Assembly: GCA_020692245.1 (NCBI GenBank)
Contig: JAIMKT010000042.1
Span: forward strand, 2,089-34,310
From: Microcoleus sp. GA_180221_E-2-1-MAG-45_12
Lineage (GTDB): Bacteria > Cyanobacteriota > Cyanobacteriia > Cyanobacteriales > JAAUUE01
Reading direction: 5' to 3'
Length of the DNA: 32,222 nucleotides
Below, in pieces: positions 15,834 through 23,367 of the stretch. The notes below the pieces were generated by a model. It had not been told where the DNA came from, did not search any database, and saw only the letters and a list, made by a program, of their open reading frames with translations. The position numbers and the translations under genes are program-made. The first letter of the stretch is position 1, and every line of letters begins with the position of its first letter.

Positions 15834-17735
15834 ATGATCAACCAAATTCTAGATAAACGTTACCGGATTGTTAAAGTTTTGGGCATGGGGGTTTCAGGCC
15901 CCGTCTGTCTAGCTGTCGATACTCAAGATCCTGACTACCCCGTATGTGTAGTGAGGCAAGTCCGCCTGCCTAGTCGAGCCAACGGGACTTTTTCTAGGAT
16001 TCAATTTCTTTTGAACACCAAGATAGAAGCCCTCCAAAAACTAACAGAAATCCATAGCAGCCCCTTAGTTCTAGATTTTTTTCTAGAAAATCAAGTTTTT
16101 TACCTCATCGAAGAATTTCTCCCCGGTCATCCAGCCGTATCCAACAATAGTAACGGGCACTCCGCAGAGGAAGACCAAGGGATGCAGCGCTTGCAGGAAA
16201 TGTTGAGCCTTGTGGAACCGATCGTCCCCACCGAAAATAACCCAGAAACTAACCGATACCAAACCCATACTCCACCCCCAGAACCCGAACCCCTAGAAAT
16301 TCTCGAAAGCTCTGAAGACCTAGAAGACCTAGAAAATTTAGAAGAGCTAGAAGGGCTGGACTCCCTTGCCAAGGAAGAAGTTGATACTGCCCTGTCGATC
16401 CGCAAGCTATTTCCAGAGAAGCAAGCCGTGGATGTGGCAACCAAAAACAAGTCGGGACGGAGCCTTCTGCCTCTGTTGGGTGTCGGATTTTGTCTCTTGG
16501 CGATCGGCGGCGGCGTTTTATTTTGGCGCTATCAAGAATACAACAATAAAAATACTGCCCAAAGTTTCTACGACCAAGGAATCCAGTACCTAGAGCAAGG
16601 CAATCAACCCTCGGCAATTCAAGCTCTGAGTCAATCTATCCAACTTGATCCCCAGAATGTTGCTGCCTTTGGAAATCGGGGGAATGCCTACTATGATGTG
16701 GGTGATTATGCCTCGGCTCTGGTAGATTACACCAAAGTGATCGAGCTACAACCCGATAACCTCAATGCCTACTATAACCGGGGTTTAGTGTATTTTGATC
16801 AGGGGAACTATGAAGGAGCGATCGCCGATCTGACCATTGCCCTGAAAGTCCAAGAATTTGATGCAGATGTTCTCTATAAGCGGGGAGTTTCTTATTACAA
16901 TTTGAAGGAATATAAACTTGCCCTTGAGGATTTAGATAGATTAATTCGTCTTGATCCCAAAAACAGTAAGGCTTGGTCAGCTAGGGGACTCGTAAAAGTT
17001 GGCTTGGCTGATCAACAGGGAGCCATGGCAGATTATACCAATGCTCTCAACCTCGACCCCAAGGATAGTAAGACTTTTTATAGCAGAGCCAGACTCCGGG
17101 CGACCCTAGGAGATAATGTGGGGGCGTTGCAAGATTACACTGAATCTATTAACCTCAATCCTCAAGATGCTGATGCTTTTGCCAATCGCTGTAGTATTAA
17201 TTTGAGTTTGGCTAATTTTCCGGGGGCTGTCAGTGACTGTACTGAGGCAATTCGCTTGCAACCAGATAATGCCGTGGCGTTTAATAATCGCTGTGTGGCA
17301 AATTTTAATCGCAAGGATCACCAAAATGCCCTCCGAGACTGTACCCAAGCCCTGCGCCTAGACCCAACTAAGGATGGGGCTTATAGTAACCGGGGAGATG
17401 TGCGGCGAGATCTGGGCGATCGCACCGGAGCCTTAGAAGACTATAGCGAGGCAATTAAAATTAATGCCAACAATTCTTTTACCTTTACCAGCCGGGGGAA
17501 TGTCCGTCTCGACCTCGAAGATTTCCGGGGGGCAGTGGAGGATTATAGTCGAGCAATTGCCCTGAATGGGAATAATGGTCTGGCTCTCTACGGTAGGGGG
17601 CTTGCCTATGCTCGTCTCCCCGGTAGTAAAACCCAAGCGATCGAAGACCTGCAACGGGCTGCCAAAATATTTTTAGATAATGGACGGGTTGCTGCCTACC
17701 AAGATGCTGTGGCACAAATGAATAAGATTAAGTAA
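15834..17735 (+). CDS. Membrane-anchored TPR protein with a degenerate Ser/Thr kinase N-lobe
   Basis: Residues 1-100 match the N-lobe of cyanobacterial Ser/Thr kinases: LDKRYRIVKVLGMGVSG with a glycine loop at 17-22, then CVVRQV where the ATP-binding lysine of the usual CVVKQ is Arg41, ending at the hinge FYLIEEFLPGHP. The C-lobe is absent: there is no HRD or DFG motif, so it cannot be an active kinase. An acidic, Leu-rich linker (about 150-190) and a single membrane helix (about 209-230) follow. Then come eleven TPR units of 34 residues (242 to about 617). The TPR part probably faces the side opposite the N-lobe and binds partner proteins. Length 633. A fused or decayed kinase origin is inferred; the frame is intact and TPRs regular, so it looks functional. 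Confidence 0.85.
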   Translation: MINQILDKRYRIVKVLGMGVSGPVCLAVDTQDPDYPVCVVRQVRLPSRANGTFSRIQFLLNTKIEALQKLTEIHSSPLVLDFFLENQVFYLIEEFLPGHPAVSNNSNGHSAEEDQGMQRLQEMLSLVEPIVPTENNPETNRYQTHTPPPEPEPLEILESSEDLEDLENLEELEGLDSLAKEEVDTALSIRKLFPEKQAVDVATKNKSGRSLLPLLGVGFCLLAIGGGVLFWRYQEYNNKNTAQSFYDQGIQYLEQGNQPSAIQALSQSIQLDPQNVAAFGNRGNAYYDVGDYASALVDYTKVIELQPDNLNAYYNRGLVYFDQGNYEGAIADLTIALKVQEFDADVLYKRGVSYYNLKEYKLALEDLDRLIRLDPKNSKAWSARGLVKVGLADQQGAMADYTNALNLDPKDSKTFYSRARLRATLGDNVGALQDYTESINLNPQDADAFANRCSINLSLANFPGAVSDCTEAIRLQPDNAVAFNNRCVANFNRKDHQNALRDCTQALRLDPTKDGAYSNRGDVRRDLGDRTGALEDYSEAIKINANNSFTFTSRGNVRLDLEDFRGAVEDYSRAIALNGNNGLALYGRGLAYARLPGSKTQAIEDLQRAAKIFLDNGRVAAYQDAVAQMNKIK

Positions 17736-17916
17736 AGCTTGTCTCGGAATAAGTATCATTATTCACCAAACCGCTTCTCCCCCGACCTGTTTCCACAACT
17801 TCCTTCCAGACAGCTTGGGGAATAATTACACCAGAGGGAGATCTTGCTTTGATTAATTCTAACTGTCCAATACTACTCAGAGCAATTAAAACTGATTAAT
17901 TACTGACAGCTTTCAT
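17728..17916 (-). pseudogene. Decayed PIN-domain toxin (DUF3368 type), partner of the UPF0175 antitoxin
   Basis: Directly after the antitoxin gene, an ATG (17916-17914) overlaps its TGA as ATGA. It would encode MKAVSN, then an in-frame TAA, then SVLIALSSIGQLELI and GVIIPQAVWKEVV. This is the recognisable start of a PIN-fold DUF3368 toxin (VSNTS...LIALAxIGxLxLL...IIPxAVxxEV). The stop codon replaces the residue after VSN. The frame ends at 17728, long before a full PIN domain of about 150 residues, so the later catalytic acids are lost. The gene is dead by two lesions, a nonsense codon and truncation. It is absent from most gene finders because the frame is so short. Confidence 0.7.
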
Positions 17917-18173
17917 AGTAATATTTCGAGGGTTTCTAAGTCGGATTCTAATTCTTCTAGGTCATAATGACGTTCAATATTTTCTTGTCCCAATATCTCA
18001 TGAAATTCCCATTTACTTAATTGAGCTAATTCACGAGCTTTACCAAAGGAAAGAATACTTTTTTGATAAAGTCTAATTGCTAATTCAATACGTACTCTAT
18101 TAAGACGTTCATCAGGGGGGATACGTAATCCTTCCGTTACCTGTTCAGAAATTTCTAAGATTAGCTTACTCAC
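17913..18173 (-). CDS. UPF0175 family protein, orphan antitoxin
   Basis: The 86-residue protein shows the UPF0175 pattern: an N-terminal beta strand (KLILEISEQV), the helical block IELAIRLYQKSILSFGKARELAQLSKWEFHEIL, and an acidic tail (LEELESDLETLE). UPF0175 proteins are thought to be ribbon-helix-helix/HTH-like antitoxins paired with PIN (DUF3368) toxins. The start is GTG at 18173 with AGGAT upstream. Its partner gene follows with ATGA overlap but is broken, so the antitoxin is now unpaired. It may persist as a regulator or as protection against related toxins elsewhere. Confidence 0.8.
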   Translation of the reverse strand: MSKLILEISEQVTEGLRIPPDERLNRVRIELAIRLYQKSILSFGKARELAQLSKWEFHEILGQENIERHYDLEELESDLETLEILL

Positions 18174-18240
18174 AATAATTGAGATCCTATTAATGTTTTA
18201 ATTTTGGTCAACATGGTGGGTAGGGTAGTGGTCATGATGC

Positions 18241-18726
18241 CTAGGTTTTTTCTAGTTCTAGAAAGCAGTCTGTTAAGTTATCTATACCAAAGTCATCTGT
18301 CCCAATAATTGAAATAGCTAATTTTCGGGAGGAGTCTGCTTGGTGAGTTAGGTGTAATTGTAGGTAATTGGAGGGTAAGTAGGGTAATCTTTCCGCCCAT
18401 TCGATCGCCACAATCCCCAGAGGGACTTCTAAACCAAGCCAATAATTTTCTAAGTAAAGCTCCGCCGCTTCTTGGGGTGATAACCGATACAAATCCAAAT
18501 GATAGAGGGGCAATCTGCCTTCTGGATATTCATTAATCAAAGTAAAAGTTGGACTCACCACCGGATCCGTCACTCCTAACCCCATGGCAATACCTTGAAC
18601 CAGAGTAGTTTTCCCACTGCCCAAATCTCCCGACAGCAATAACACACTCCCAGCCTTCAGGACTTGACCCAAAGCTTTTCCCCACTGTTGAGTTGCTTCA
18701 GCATCTGGCAGATAAATCAAAGGCAT
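18241..18726 (-). CDS. tsaE: tRNA threonylcarbamoyladenosine biosynthesis ATPase
   Basis: TsaE is the small ATPase that works with TsaB and TsaD to put threonylcarbamoyl on A37 of ANN-decoding tRNAs. The Walker A motif is SGDLGSGKTT (residues 32-41). The conserved VVSPTFTLINEYPEGRLPLYHLDLYRL follows, then IVAIEWAERLPYL, the family's WxE region. The 161-residue length is typical. The start ATG at 18726 lies 45 bases after the rhomboid stop on the same strand, and the gap contains a short heptad repeat. Co-transcription with the rhomboid gene is plausible. Confidence 0.95.
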   Translation of the reverse strand: MPLIYLPDAEATQQWGKALGQVLKAGSVLLLSGDLGSGKTTLVQGIAMGLGVTDPVVSPTFTLINEYPEGRLPLYHLDLYRLSPQEAAELYLENYWLGLEVPLGIVAIEWAERLPYLPSNYLQLHLTHQADSSRKLAISIIGTDDFGIDNLTDCFLELEKT

Positions 18727-18753
18727 TTTCTAGAATTATTGAGAATCTAACTA

Positions 18754-18786
18754 TTAATAACTGATAACTGTTTACTGTTTACTGTT
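18754..18786. repeat. Short heptad-repeat spacer at the end of the rhomboid gene
   Basis: On the minus strand the units are CAGTAAA, CAGTAAA, CAGTTAT, CAGTTAT. They begin inside the rhomboid coding region: the last codons AAC AGT AAA CAG TAA are repeat sequence, so the tail NSKQ and the stop come from it. It is the shortest of the five repeat loci. Confidence 0.85.
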
Positions 18787-19377
18787 CCTAGAATTCGTCC
18801 GAGTATCACCAGAAAGAAATTTTGCTGCGATCGCCCCACCGATGAAACCAAATAAATGTCCCTGCCAAGAAACCCCTGCTTGTATAGGCAGCACACCCCA
18901 AATTAGACCGCCGTAGAAGAGTCCAACAACAAGGGAGACGGCGATCGATGGCACATTTCGCAGAAAGTAGCCCCGAAATAATAAAAAGCCCAGATAGCCA
19001 AACACCACGCCACTAGCCCCAATATGAATCGAGCTGGGGGAGCCAGTTAACCAAGTACCCAAACCTCCAACCACCATCGCGATCGCCGTGACAATAAAGA
19101 AATCACTAGTTTCTTGGAGCATCACTAGCCAACCGAGGGTGATAAAAGGCACAGTATTCGCAATCAAATGACTAAAGCCACCATGGAGAAAGGGGGCAAA
19201 TAATATCCCCCAGAGACCCGGAATACTATAGGGACGGATACCGAATCGATCTAATCTGCCCTGCAACACAAAAATATCAATAATCTCGATCGCCCACATC
19301 AGAGCCACACTAGTGCTGAGAATTGCAGCTTGAGTTCTAAGCTCTTTGGTAATGGCATTGCTACGGGAATTAGTCAT
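18772..19377 (-). CDS. Rhomboid family intramembrane serine protease
   Basis: This 201-residue membrane protein cleaves other membrane proteins within the bilayer. The catalytic serine is Ser122 in GASGVVFG, and the histidine is His174 in WQGHLFGFIGG. The HGGFSHLIANTVPF segment (His70 and Asn74) supplies the oxyanion-site residues of rhomboids. Six hydrophobic helices fit the basic bacterial form. The substrate is unknown. The last four residues (NSKQ) and the stop are encoded by the heptad repeat that follows, so the natural C-terminus has been replaced or extended by repeat DNA. This is outside the catalytic core and should be harmless. Confidence 0.92.
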   Translation of the reverse strand: MTNSRSNAITKELRTQAAILSTSVALMWAIEIIDIFVLQGRLDRFGIRPYSIPGLWGILFAPFLHGGFSHLIANTVPFITLGWLVMLQETSDFFIVTAIAMVVGGLGTWLTGSPSSIHIGASGVVFGYLGFLLFRGYFLRNVPSIAVSLVVGLFYGGLIWGVLPIQAGVSWQGHLFGFIGGAIAAKFLSGDTRTNSRNSKQ

Positions 19378-19583
19378 GGTAGTTAGTAATTCTATAAGCT
19401 GGAAATTAGGCTAGGGAATAAGCCTATATAAACATCATAGCGATCCTTGAGGCTTTCCATAAAAACTTTCTTATCTATTTCTTGGCTATTTTCTACTTAA
19501 TTTTATTACATCCATCATGGGATCAACCCCAGAACTGTTGTATGATCAGATACGTCAGTGAAATTCCCTAGGTATTTTTTAAG

Positions 19584-20555
19584 GTGTCCAATACTGAACG
19601 TAAACCCCTACTTTTAGATTTTGAAAAGCCCTTGTCAGAGTTGAAATCTCGGATTGAGCAGATCCGGGAACTGGCAGAGGAAAATAGTGTTGATGTCTCT
19701 GAGCAAATTCGTCAGTTAGAGAATCGAGCAGTACAACTCCGGCAGGAAATTTTTAGCAGTCTCTCCCCGATCCAGCGACTGCAAGTAGCCCGCCACCCCC
19801 GTCGTCCTAGTACCCTAGATTATATCCAAGGTATTAGTGATGAATGGATGGAGTTGCACGGCGATCGCTCCAGCTACGATGACCCGGCTCTGGTAGGGGG
19901 AGTAGGTAGAGTAGCAGGACAGCCCGTGGTGATGTTAGGACACCAGAAAGGCAGAGATACGAAAGATAATATTGCTCGAAATTTTGGCATGGCTGCTCCT
20001 AGTGGCTATCGCAAGGCAATGCGCTTAATGGAGCACGCCGATCGATTCGGAATGCCAATTTTGACCTTTATTGATACGCCGGGAGCCTTAGCCGGTTTAG
20101 AAGCAGAGAAGTTGGGGCAGGGGGAAGCGATCGCCTACAACCTCCGAGAAATGTTCCGTCTTGATGTGCCGATTATCTGCATTGTGATTGGGGAAGGCAG
20201 TTCTGGGGGAGCTTTGGGGATTGGCGTGGGCGATCGAATTTTGATGTTTGAACATTCTGTTTACACAGTCATCAGCCCCGAAGGTTGTGCAGCCATTCTT
20301 TGGAAAGATGCTCAACAAGCTCCCCAAGCAGCAATGGCTCTCAAAATGACGGCTCCAGACCTCAAGGAACTGGGCATTCTAGATCAGATTTTGCCGGAAC
20401 CTGTGGGTGGAGCGCATTCTGCACCTCTAGAGGCGGCAGCTACTCTCAAAGCAGCGATCGTCCAAAACCTAGAAATGCTCAACGCCCTGACTAGTCAACA
20501 AAGAAAAGATTTACGCTATCAAAAATTCCGCCAAATTGGCGCGTTTATTCAGTGA
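19584..20555 (+). CDS. accA: Acetyl-CoA carboxylase carboxyltransferase, alpha subunit
   Basis: With AccD it moves CO2 from biotin on AccB to acetyl-CoA, making malonyl-CoA for fatty acid synthesis. The 323-residue protein opens with the family start [20 protein letters not shown]. It carries [36 protein letters not shown] and the oxyanion-hole region [15 protein letters not shown]. The start is GTG at 19584, chosen because homology begins right there. The final codons are CAG-TGA, which form part of the heptad repeat that follows. The short-chain dehydrogenase downstream may act in the same fatty acid pathway. Confidence 0.96.
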   Translation: MSNTERKPLLLDFEKPLSELKSRIEQIRELAEENSVDVSEQIRQLENRAVQLRQEIFSSLSPIQRLQVARHPRRPSTLDYIQGISDEWMELHGDRSSYDDPALVGGVGRVAGQPVVMLGHQKGRDTKDNIARNFGMAAPSGYRKAMRLMEHADRFGMPILTFIDTPGALAGLEAEKLGQGEAIAYNLREMFRLDVPIICIVIGEGSSGGALGIGVGDRILMFEHSVYTVISPEGCAAILWKDAQQAPQAAMALKMTAPDLKELGILDQILPEPVGGAHSAPLEAAATLKAAIVQNLEMLNALTSQQRKDLRYQKFRQIGAFIQ

Positions 20556-20672
20556 ACAATGAACAGTAAACAGTGAACAGTGAATAGAAAGAGTTGATAA
20601 CTGATAACTGGTAACTGGTAACTGATAGCTGGTAACTGATAGCTGATAACTGATAACTGATAACTGATAACT
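20549..20672. repeat. Heptad-repeat spacer C between accA and the dehydrogenase gene
   Basis: CAGTGAA/CAGTAAA heptads start at the CAG-TGA that ends accA. A short spacer AGAAAGAGT follows, then GATAACT/GGTAACT/GATAGCT heptads that stop three bases before the next ATG. The element fills the whole intergenic gap, leaving no room for a normal Shine-Dalgarno. Confidence 0.9.
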
Positions 20673-20674
20673 CA

Positions 20675-21385
20675 ATGACCCATCAAATAGCCTTAATTAC
20701 TGGTGCAAGTGGGGGAATTGGCAGGGCTATTGCCCTCTCCTTTGCCCAAGCGGGGATAGAGTTAATTCTAGTCAGCCGCTCGATCGAAAAATTGCAAGCA
20801 GTCCAGCAAGAAATTGTTGCCCTTGGGGGTAAAGCCCAGATTTATGCTTTGGATTTATCTCTGGTAGGGCAAGTCCAAAAAGAAATTGCCGAAATTGTTG
20901 AACAGATAGGCAAGATTGATATTTTGGTGAATAACGCCGGAATGGGCTACACAGGCTCGATCGCTGACACTTCCCTAGAAGACTGGCAACAAGTTATTGA
21001 CCTAAATCTTACTAGTGCTTTCCAGTGTATGCAGGGAGTTCTGCCCCTCATGCGCCAACAACACCAAGGGACGATCGTCAATATTGCTTCCATTTCCGCC
21101 AAGCAATTCTTTCCGGGCTGGGGAGCCTACAGTGTCAGCAAAGCTGGATTAGTTGCCCTCTCCCAAACCCTCGCTATTGAGGAGCCAGACTTGAGAGTAA
21201 TTACCATTTGTCCGGGAGCAGTGAATACCGATATTTGGGACTCTGCCACGGTCAAAGTCAGCCTCAACCGAGCCGCCATGCTCACCCCAGAAGCTGTAGC
21301 CCAAACAGTCCTCCATGCCGTATCCCTCCCCCCCGGTGCGGTGATTACCGAACTAACTCTCATGCCCAATGCTGGAGTTCTTTAG
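20675..21385 (+). CDS. Short-chain dehydrogenase/reductase (FabG-like)
   Basis: A 236-residue NAD(P)-dependent oxidoreductase of the classical SDR family. The cofactor motif is TGASGGIG (residues 9-16), followed by NNAGMG (87-92). The catalytic serine is in the NIASIS segment (Ser139/Ser141), and the active pair is Tyr152 and Lys156 in YSVSK. Sequence resembles 3-oxoacyl-ACP reductases, but many SDRs do, so the substrate is open. It lies between accA and folE, isolated on both sides by heptad-repeat spacers. The repeat ends three bases before the ATG. Confidence 0.9.
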   Translation: MTHQIALITGASGGIGRAIALSFAQAGIELILVSRSIEKLQAVQQEIVALGGKAQIYALDLSLVGQVQKEIAEIVEQIGKIDILVNNAGMGYTGSIADTSLEDWQQVIDLNLTSAFQCMQGVLPLMRQQHQGTIVNIASISAKQFFPGWGAYSVSKAGLVALSQTLAIEEPDLRVITICPGAVNTDIWDSATVKVSLNRAAMLTPEAVAQTVLHAVSLPPGAVITELTLMPNAGVL

Positions 21386-21529
21386 ACAGTGAACAGTGAA
21401 CAGTAAACAGTGAACACGACAAGAGTTTATAACTGATAACTGATAACTGATACTTCGACTCCGCTCAGTACGAGTAACTGATAACTGATAACTGATAACT
21501 GATAACTGATAACTGATAACTGATAACTG
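21386..21529. repeat. Heptad-repeat spacer D between the dehydrogenase gene and folE, with a small inserted motif
   Basis: CAGTGAA/CAGTAAA units begin one base after the TAG stop. A GACAAGAGT spacer follows, then TGATAAC units up to two bases before the folE ATG. The right array is split by a non-heptad segment at about 21452-21474 (CTTCGACTCCGCTCAGTACG), which resembles a short dispersed motif common in cyanobacterial genomes. Confidence 0.9.
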
Positions 21530-21531
21530 AA

Positions 21532-22257
21532 ATGACTATTACTTCTAACAACGGCAACACAAACGAGCTTAAGACTTCCTTAGAAACTAATTTGGAAACT
21601 AAGCTAGCTACGAAACTGGAAACTAGACCCGATCGCAATACTCAAAACGGCAAAGAACCGAAAATTCAACGTATACCTGTAGAAGTCACTAAAGAAGAGA
21701 TGATGGCAGCAGTGCGGACTACTCTCCTAGGGGTAGGGGAAGACCCCGATCGAGAAGGTTTACTGAAGACCCCGAAACGGGTTGCCGAGGCTATGCAATT
21801 TCTCACTAGTGGCTACAATCAATCCCTAGAAGAATTGGTGAATGGAGCCATTTTTGATGAGGGACACAACGAAATGGTGCTTGTCCGGGACATTACCTTT
21901 TTTAGTCTCTGTGAACATCACATGCTGCCCTTTATGGGGAAAGCCCATGTTGCCTATATTCCCAACCAAAAAGTTGTGGGCTTGAGCAAACTAGCACGGG
22001 TGGTGGAAATGTATGCCCGGAGGTTGCAAGTCCAAGAGCGCCTTACTCGCCAGATCGCCGAGGCTGTCCAGACCATTCTTGAACCCCAAGGCGTAGCAGT
22101 GGTGATGGAAGCGACCCACATGTGTATGGTGATGCGGGGAGTCCAAAAACCCGGCTCTTGGACTGTCACTAGTGCGATGTTAGGTTCTTTCCAAGAAGAT
22201 CAAAAAACTAGGGAAGAGTTTCTCAACTTAATTAGATATCAACCTAGTTTCTTTTAA
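21532..22257 (+). CDS. folE: GTP cyclohydrolase I
   Basis: The enzyme opens GTP to dihydroneopterin triphosphate, the first step of folate and pterin synthesis. Zinc ligands are visible as Cys127 and His130 in [10 protein letters not shown] and Cys198 in THMCMVMRG. The segments [18 protein letters not shown] and [22 protein letters not shown] are family signatures. At 241 residues it has a longer N-terminal arm than E. coli FolE. The arm is low-complexity, with [16 protein letters not shown] between residues 17 and 32. The ATG directly follows a heptad-repeat spacer, with no Shine-Dalgarno. Confidence 0.96.
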   Translation: MTITSNNGNTNELKTSLETNLETKLATKLETRPDRNTQNGKEPKIQRIPVEVTKEEMMAAVRTTLLGVGEDPDREGLLKTPKRVAEAMQFLTSGYNQSLEELVNGAIFDEGHNEMVLVRDITFFSLCEHHMLPFMGKAHVAYIPNQKVVGLSKLARVVEMYARRLQVQERLTRQIAEAVQTILEPQGVAVVMEATHMCMVMRGVQKPGSWTVTSAMLGSFQEDQKTREEFLNLIRYQPSFF

Positions 22258-22299
22258 GGTAAGGGTTGCAGGATTCATAGCAGTTATTAATCTCGTGGT

Positions 22300-22331
22300 A
22301 ATCTGAGATGGATTGTGAATCTGAGATGGAT
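22300..22331 (+). promoter_or_regulatory. Direct repeat before the PotC-like gene
   Basis: AATCTGAGATGGAT occurs at 22300-22313 and again at 22318-22331, an 18 bp period. It lies between folE and the permease ATG and could be an operator for the transporter genes. It may instead be a chance local duplication. Confidence 0.35.
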
Positions 22332-22383
22332 CAGTGTAGATTAATTGCGAAATCTAGAGATAATTCCCAGAGAAGTTAAGCTC

Positions 22384-23253
22384 ATGGTTATGCCTGCAAC
22401 ACCAAAACCTGTCGTAGATAGTGTCAATTCCTTGGGGATATTGCCCTCGATTTCCCAAAGTAAAAGCATTTCTAGAAATAAGCCTTCTCAGCCCCCAATT
22501 TTTCTTGGGATTTGGACTGGGGTGACTTTTTTATTTTTATATTTGCCGATCGCCGTCTTGGTCTTCCTGAGTTTTAATGACTCGAATATTTTGTCCTTAC
22601 CTTGGCAGGGGATCACGGGGAAATGGTATAGCCTCGCTTTTGGCGATCGACCCCTAATGGAATCCTTGGGCAACTCTCTCAAGGTAGCTACGGCTGCCAC
22701 AGGGTTAGCTACGGGTTTTGGTCTACTCGCTGCTTGGGGCATTTATCGCTATCAATTTTGGGGCAGAAATACCCTGAGAATTGCGGTGAATTTACCCATT
22801 CTCTTGCCGGGAGTAGTTACGGGGGTAGCCATGCTTGCCTACTTCTCTAGCTTAGATTTACCCTTATCCCTGATTACGGTGATTTTGGGGCATGGAATTT
22901 TTGGGTTGCCCGTAGCCATGGGTTCCATCTTGACCCGTTTGGGGCAGTTTCCCCAGAGTTTGGCAGAAGCCGCCACCGATCTGGGGGCAAAACCGGGGCG
23001 AGCATTTTGGGATGTGATCTTCCCTTATATCAGTAGTGCCGTGGCTTCTGGAGCTTTGCTTGCCTTCACCTTATCTTTTGATGAAGTGATCGTGACTATT
23101 TTCCTCACCGGAAGAGACAACACCCTGCCCCTAGAAATCTGGGCAAGACTCCGAACGGATATCACGCCGGAAATCGCTGCCGCCGCAACTTTGGTATTAT
23201 TAGGAAGTTCAGTTTTTGTCCTCCTTAACCAATGGGTAGCTAGCCGTGAATAG
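22384..23253 (+). CDS. ABC transporter permease, PotC-like (spermidine/putrescine type)
   Basis: This inner membrane protein of 289 residues forms part of the channel of an importer. About six hydrophobic helices are present. The coupling loop EAATDLGAKPGRAFWDVIFP is the EAA motif, and the following SSAVASGALLAFTLSFDEVIVTIF is typical of PotC/PotI permeases. An upstream TTG at 22345 is in frame; the ATG at 22384 is preferred, leaving a 35-residue soluble N-terminus. The ATPase gene follows after 114 bp. No PotB or PotD gene lies here. Substrate is assigned by family resemblance only; related permeases carry polyamines, iron or thiamine. Confidence 0.85.
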   Translation: MVMPATPKPVVDSVNSLGILPSISQSKSISRNKPSQPPIFLGIWTGVTFLFLYLPIAVLVFLSFNDSNILSLPWQGITGKWYSLAFGDRPLMESLGNSLKVATAATGLATGFGLLAAWGIYRYQFWGRNTLRIAVNLPILLPGVVTGVAMLAYFSSLDLPLSLITVILGHGIFGLPVAMGSILTRLGQFPQSLAEAATDLGAKPGRAFWDVIFPYISSAVASGALLAFTLSFDEVIVTIFLTGRDNTLPLEIWARLRTDITPEIAAAATLVLLGSSVFVLLNQWVASRE

Positions 23254-23303
23254 TTGCTACAAAATTGTCTGTTTTATTTATTAATTTTATTCAGTAACTG
23301 TAA

Positions 23304-23320
23304 GGTGGGCAATGCCTACC
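23304..23320 (+). other. Small hairpin between permease and ATPase genes
   Basis: GGTGGGC-AAT-GCCTACC can form a seven-pair stem with one G-U pair. There is no U-run after it, so it is not a standard terminator. It may be a dispersed palindromic motif or may trim mRNA between the two transporter genes. Confidence 0.35.
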
Positions 23321-23367
23321 CTACCCATAAAGTCTGTGTGTAAACCTTTATTATCTAATTACCTCTG

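Noticed and set aside
16127-16617. Overlapping antisense frames (107 and 122 codons) across the linker of the TPR protein
   Set aside because: The linker's acidic codons keep the opposite strand open. There is no motif and no Shine-Dalgarno.
21386-21529. CRISPR-like array
   Set aside because: The units are 7 bases in direct tandem with no spacers of constant length, and no cas genes are in the window.
23304-23320. Rho-independent terminator between the transporter genes
   Set aside because: The stem is plausible but the loop is only three bases and no U-run follows, so it is listed only as a hairpin.
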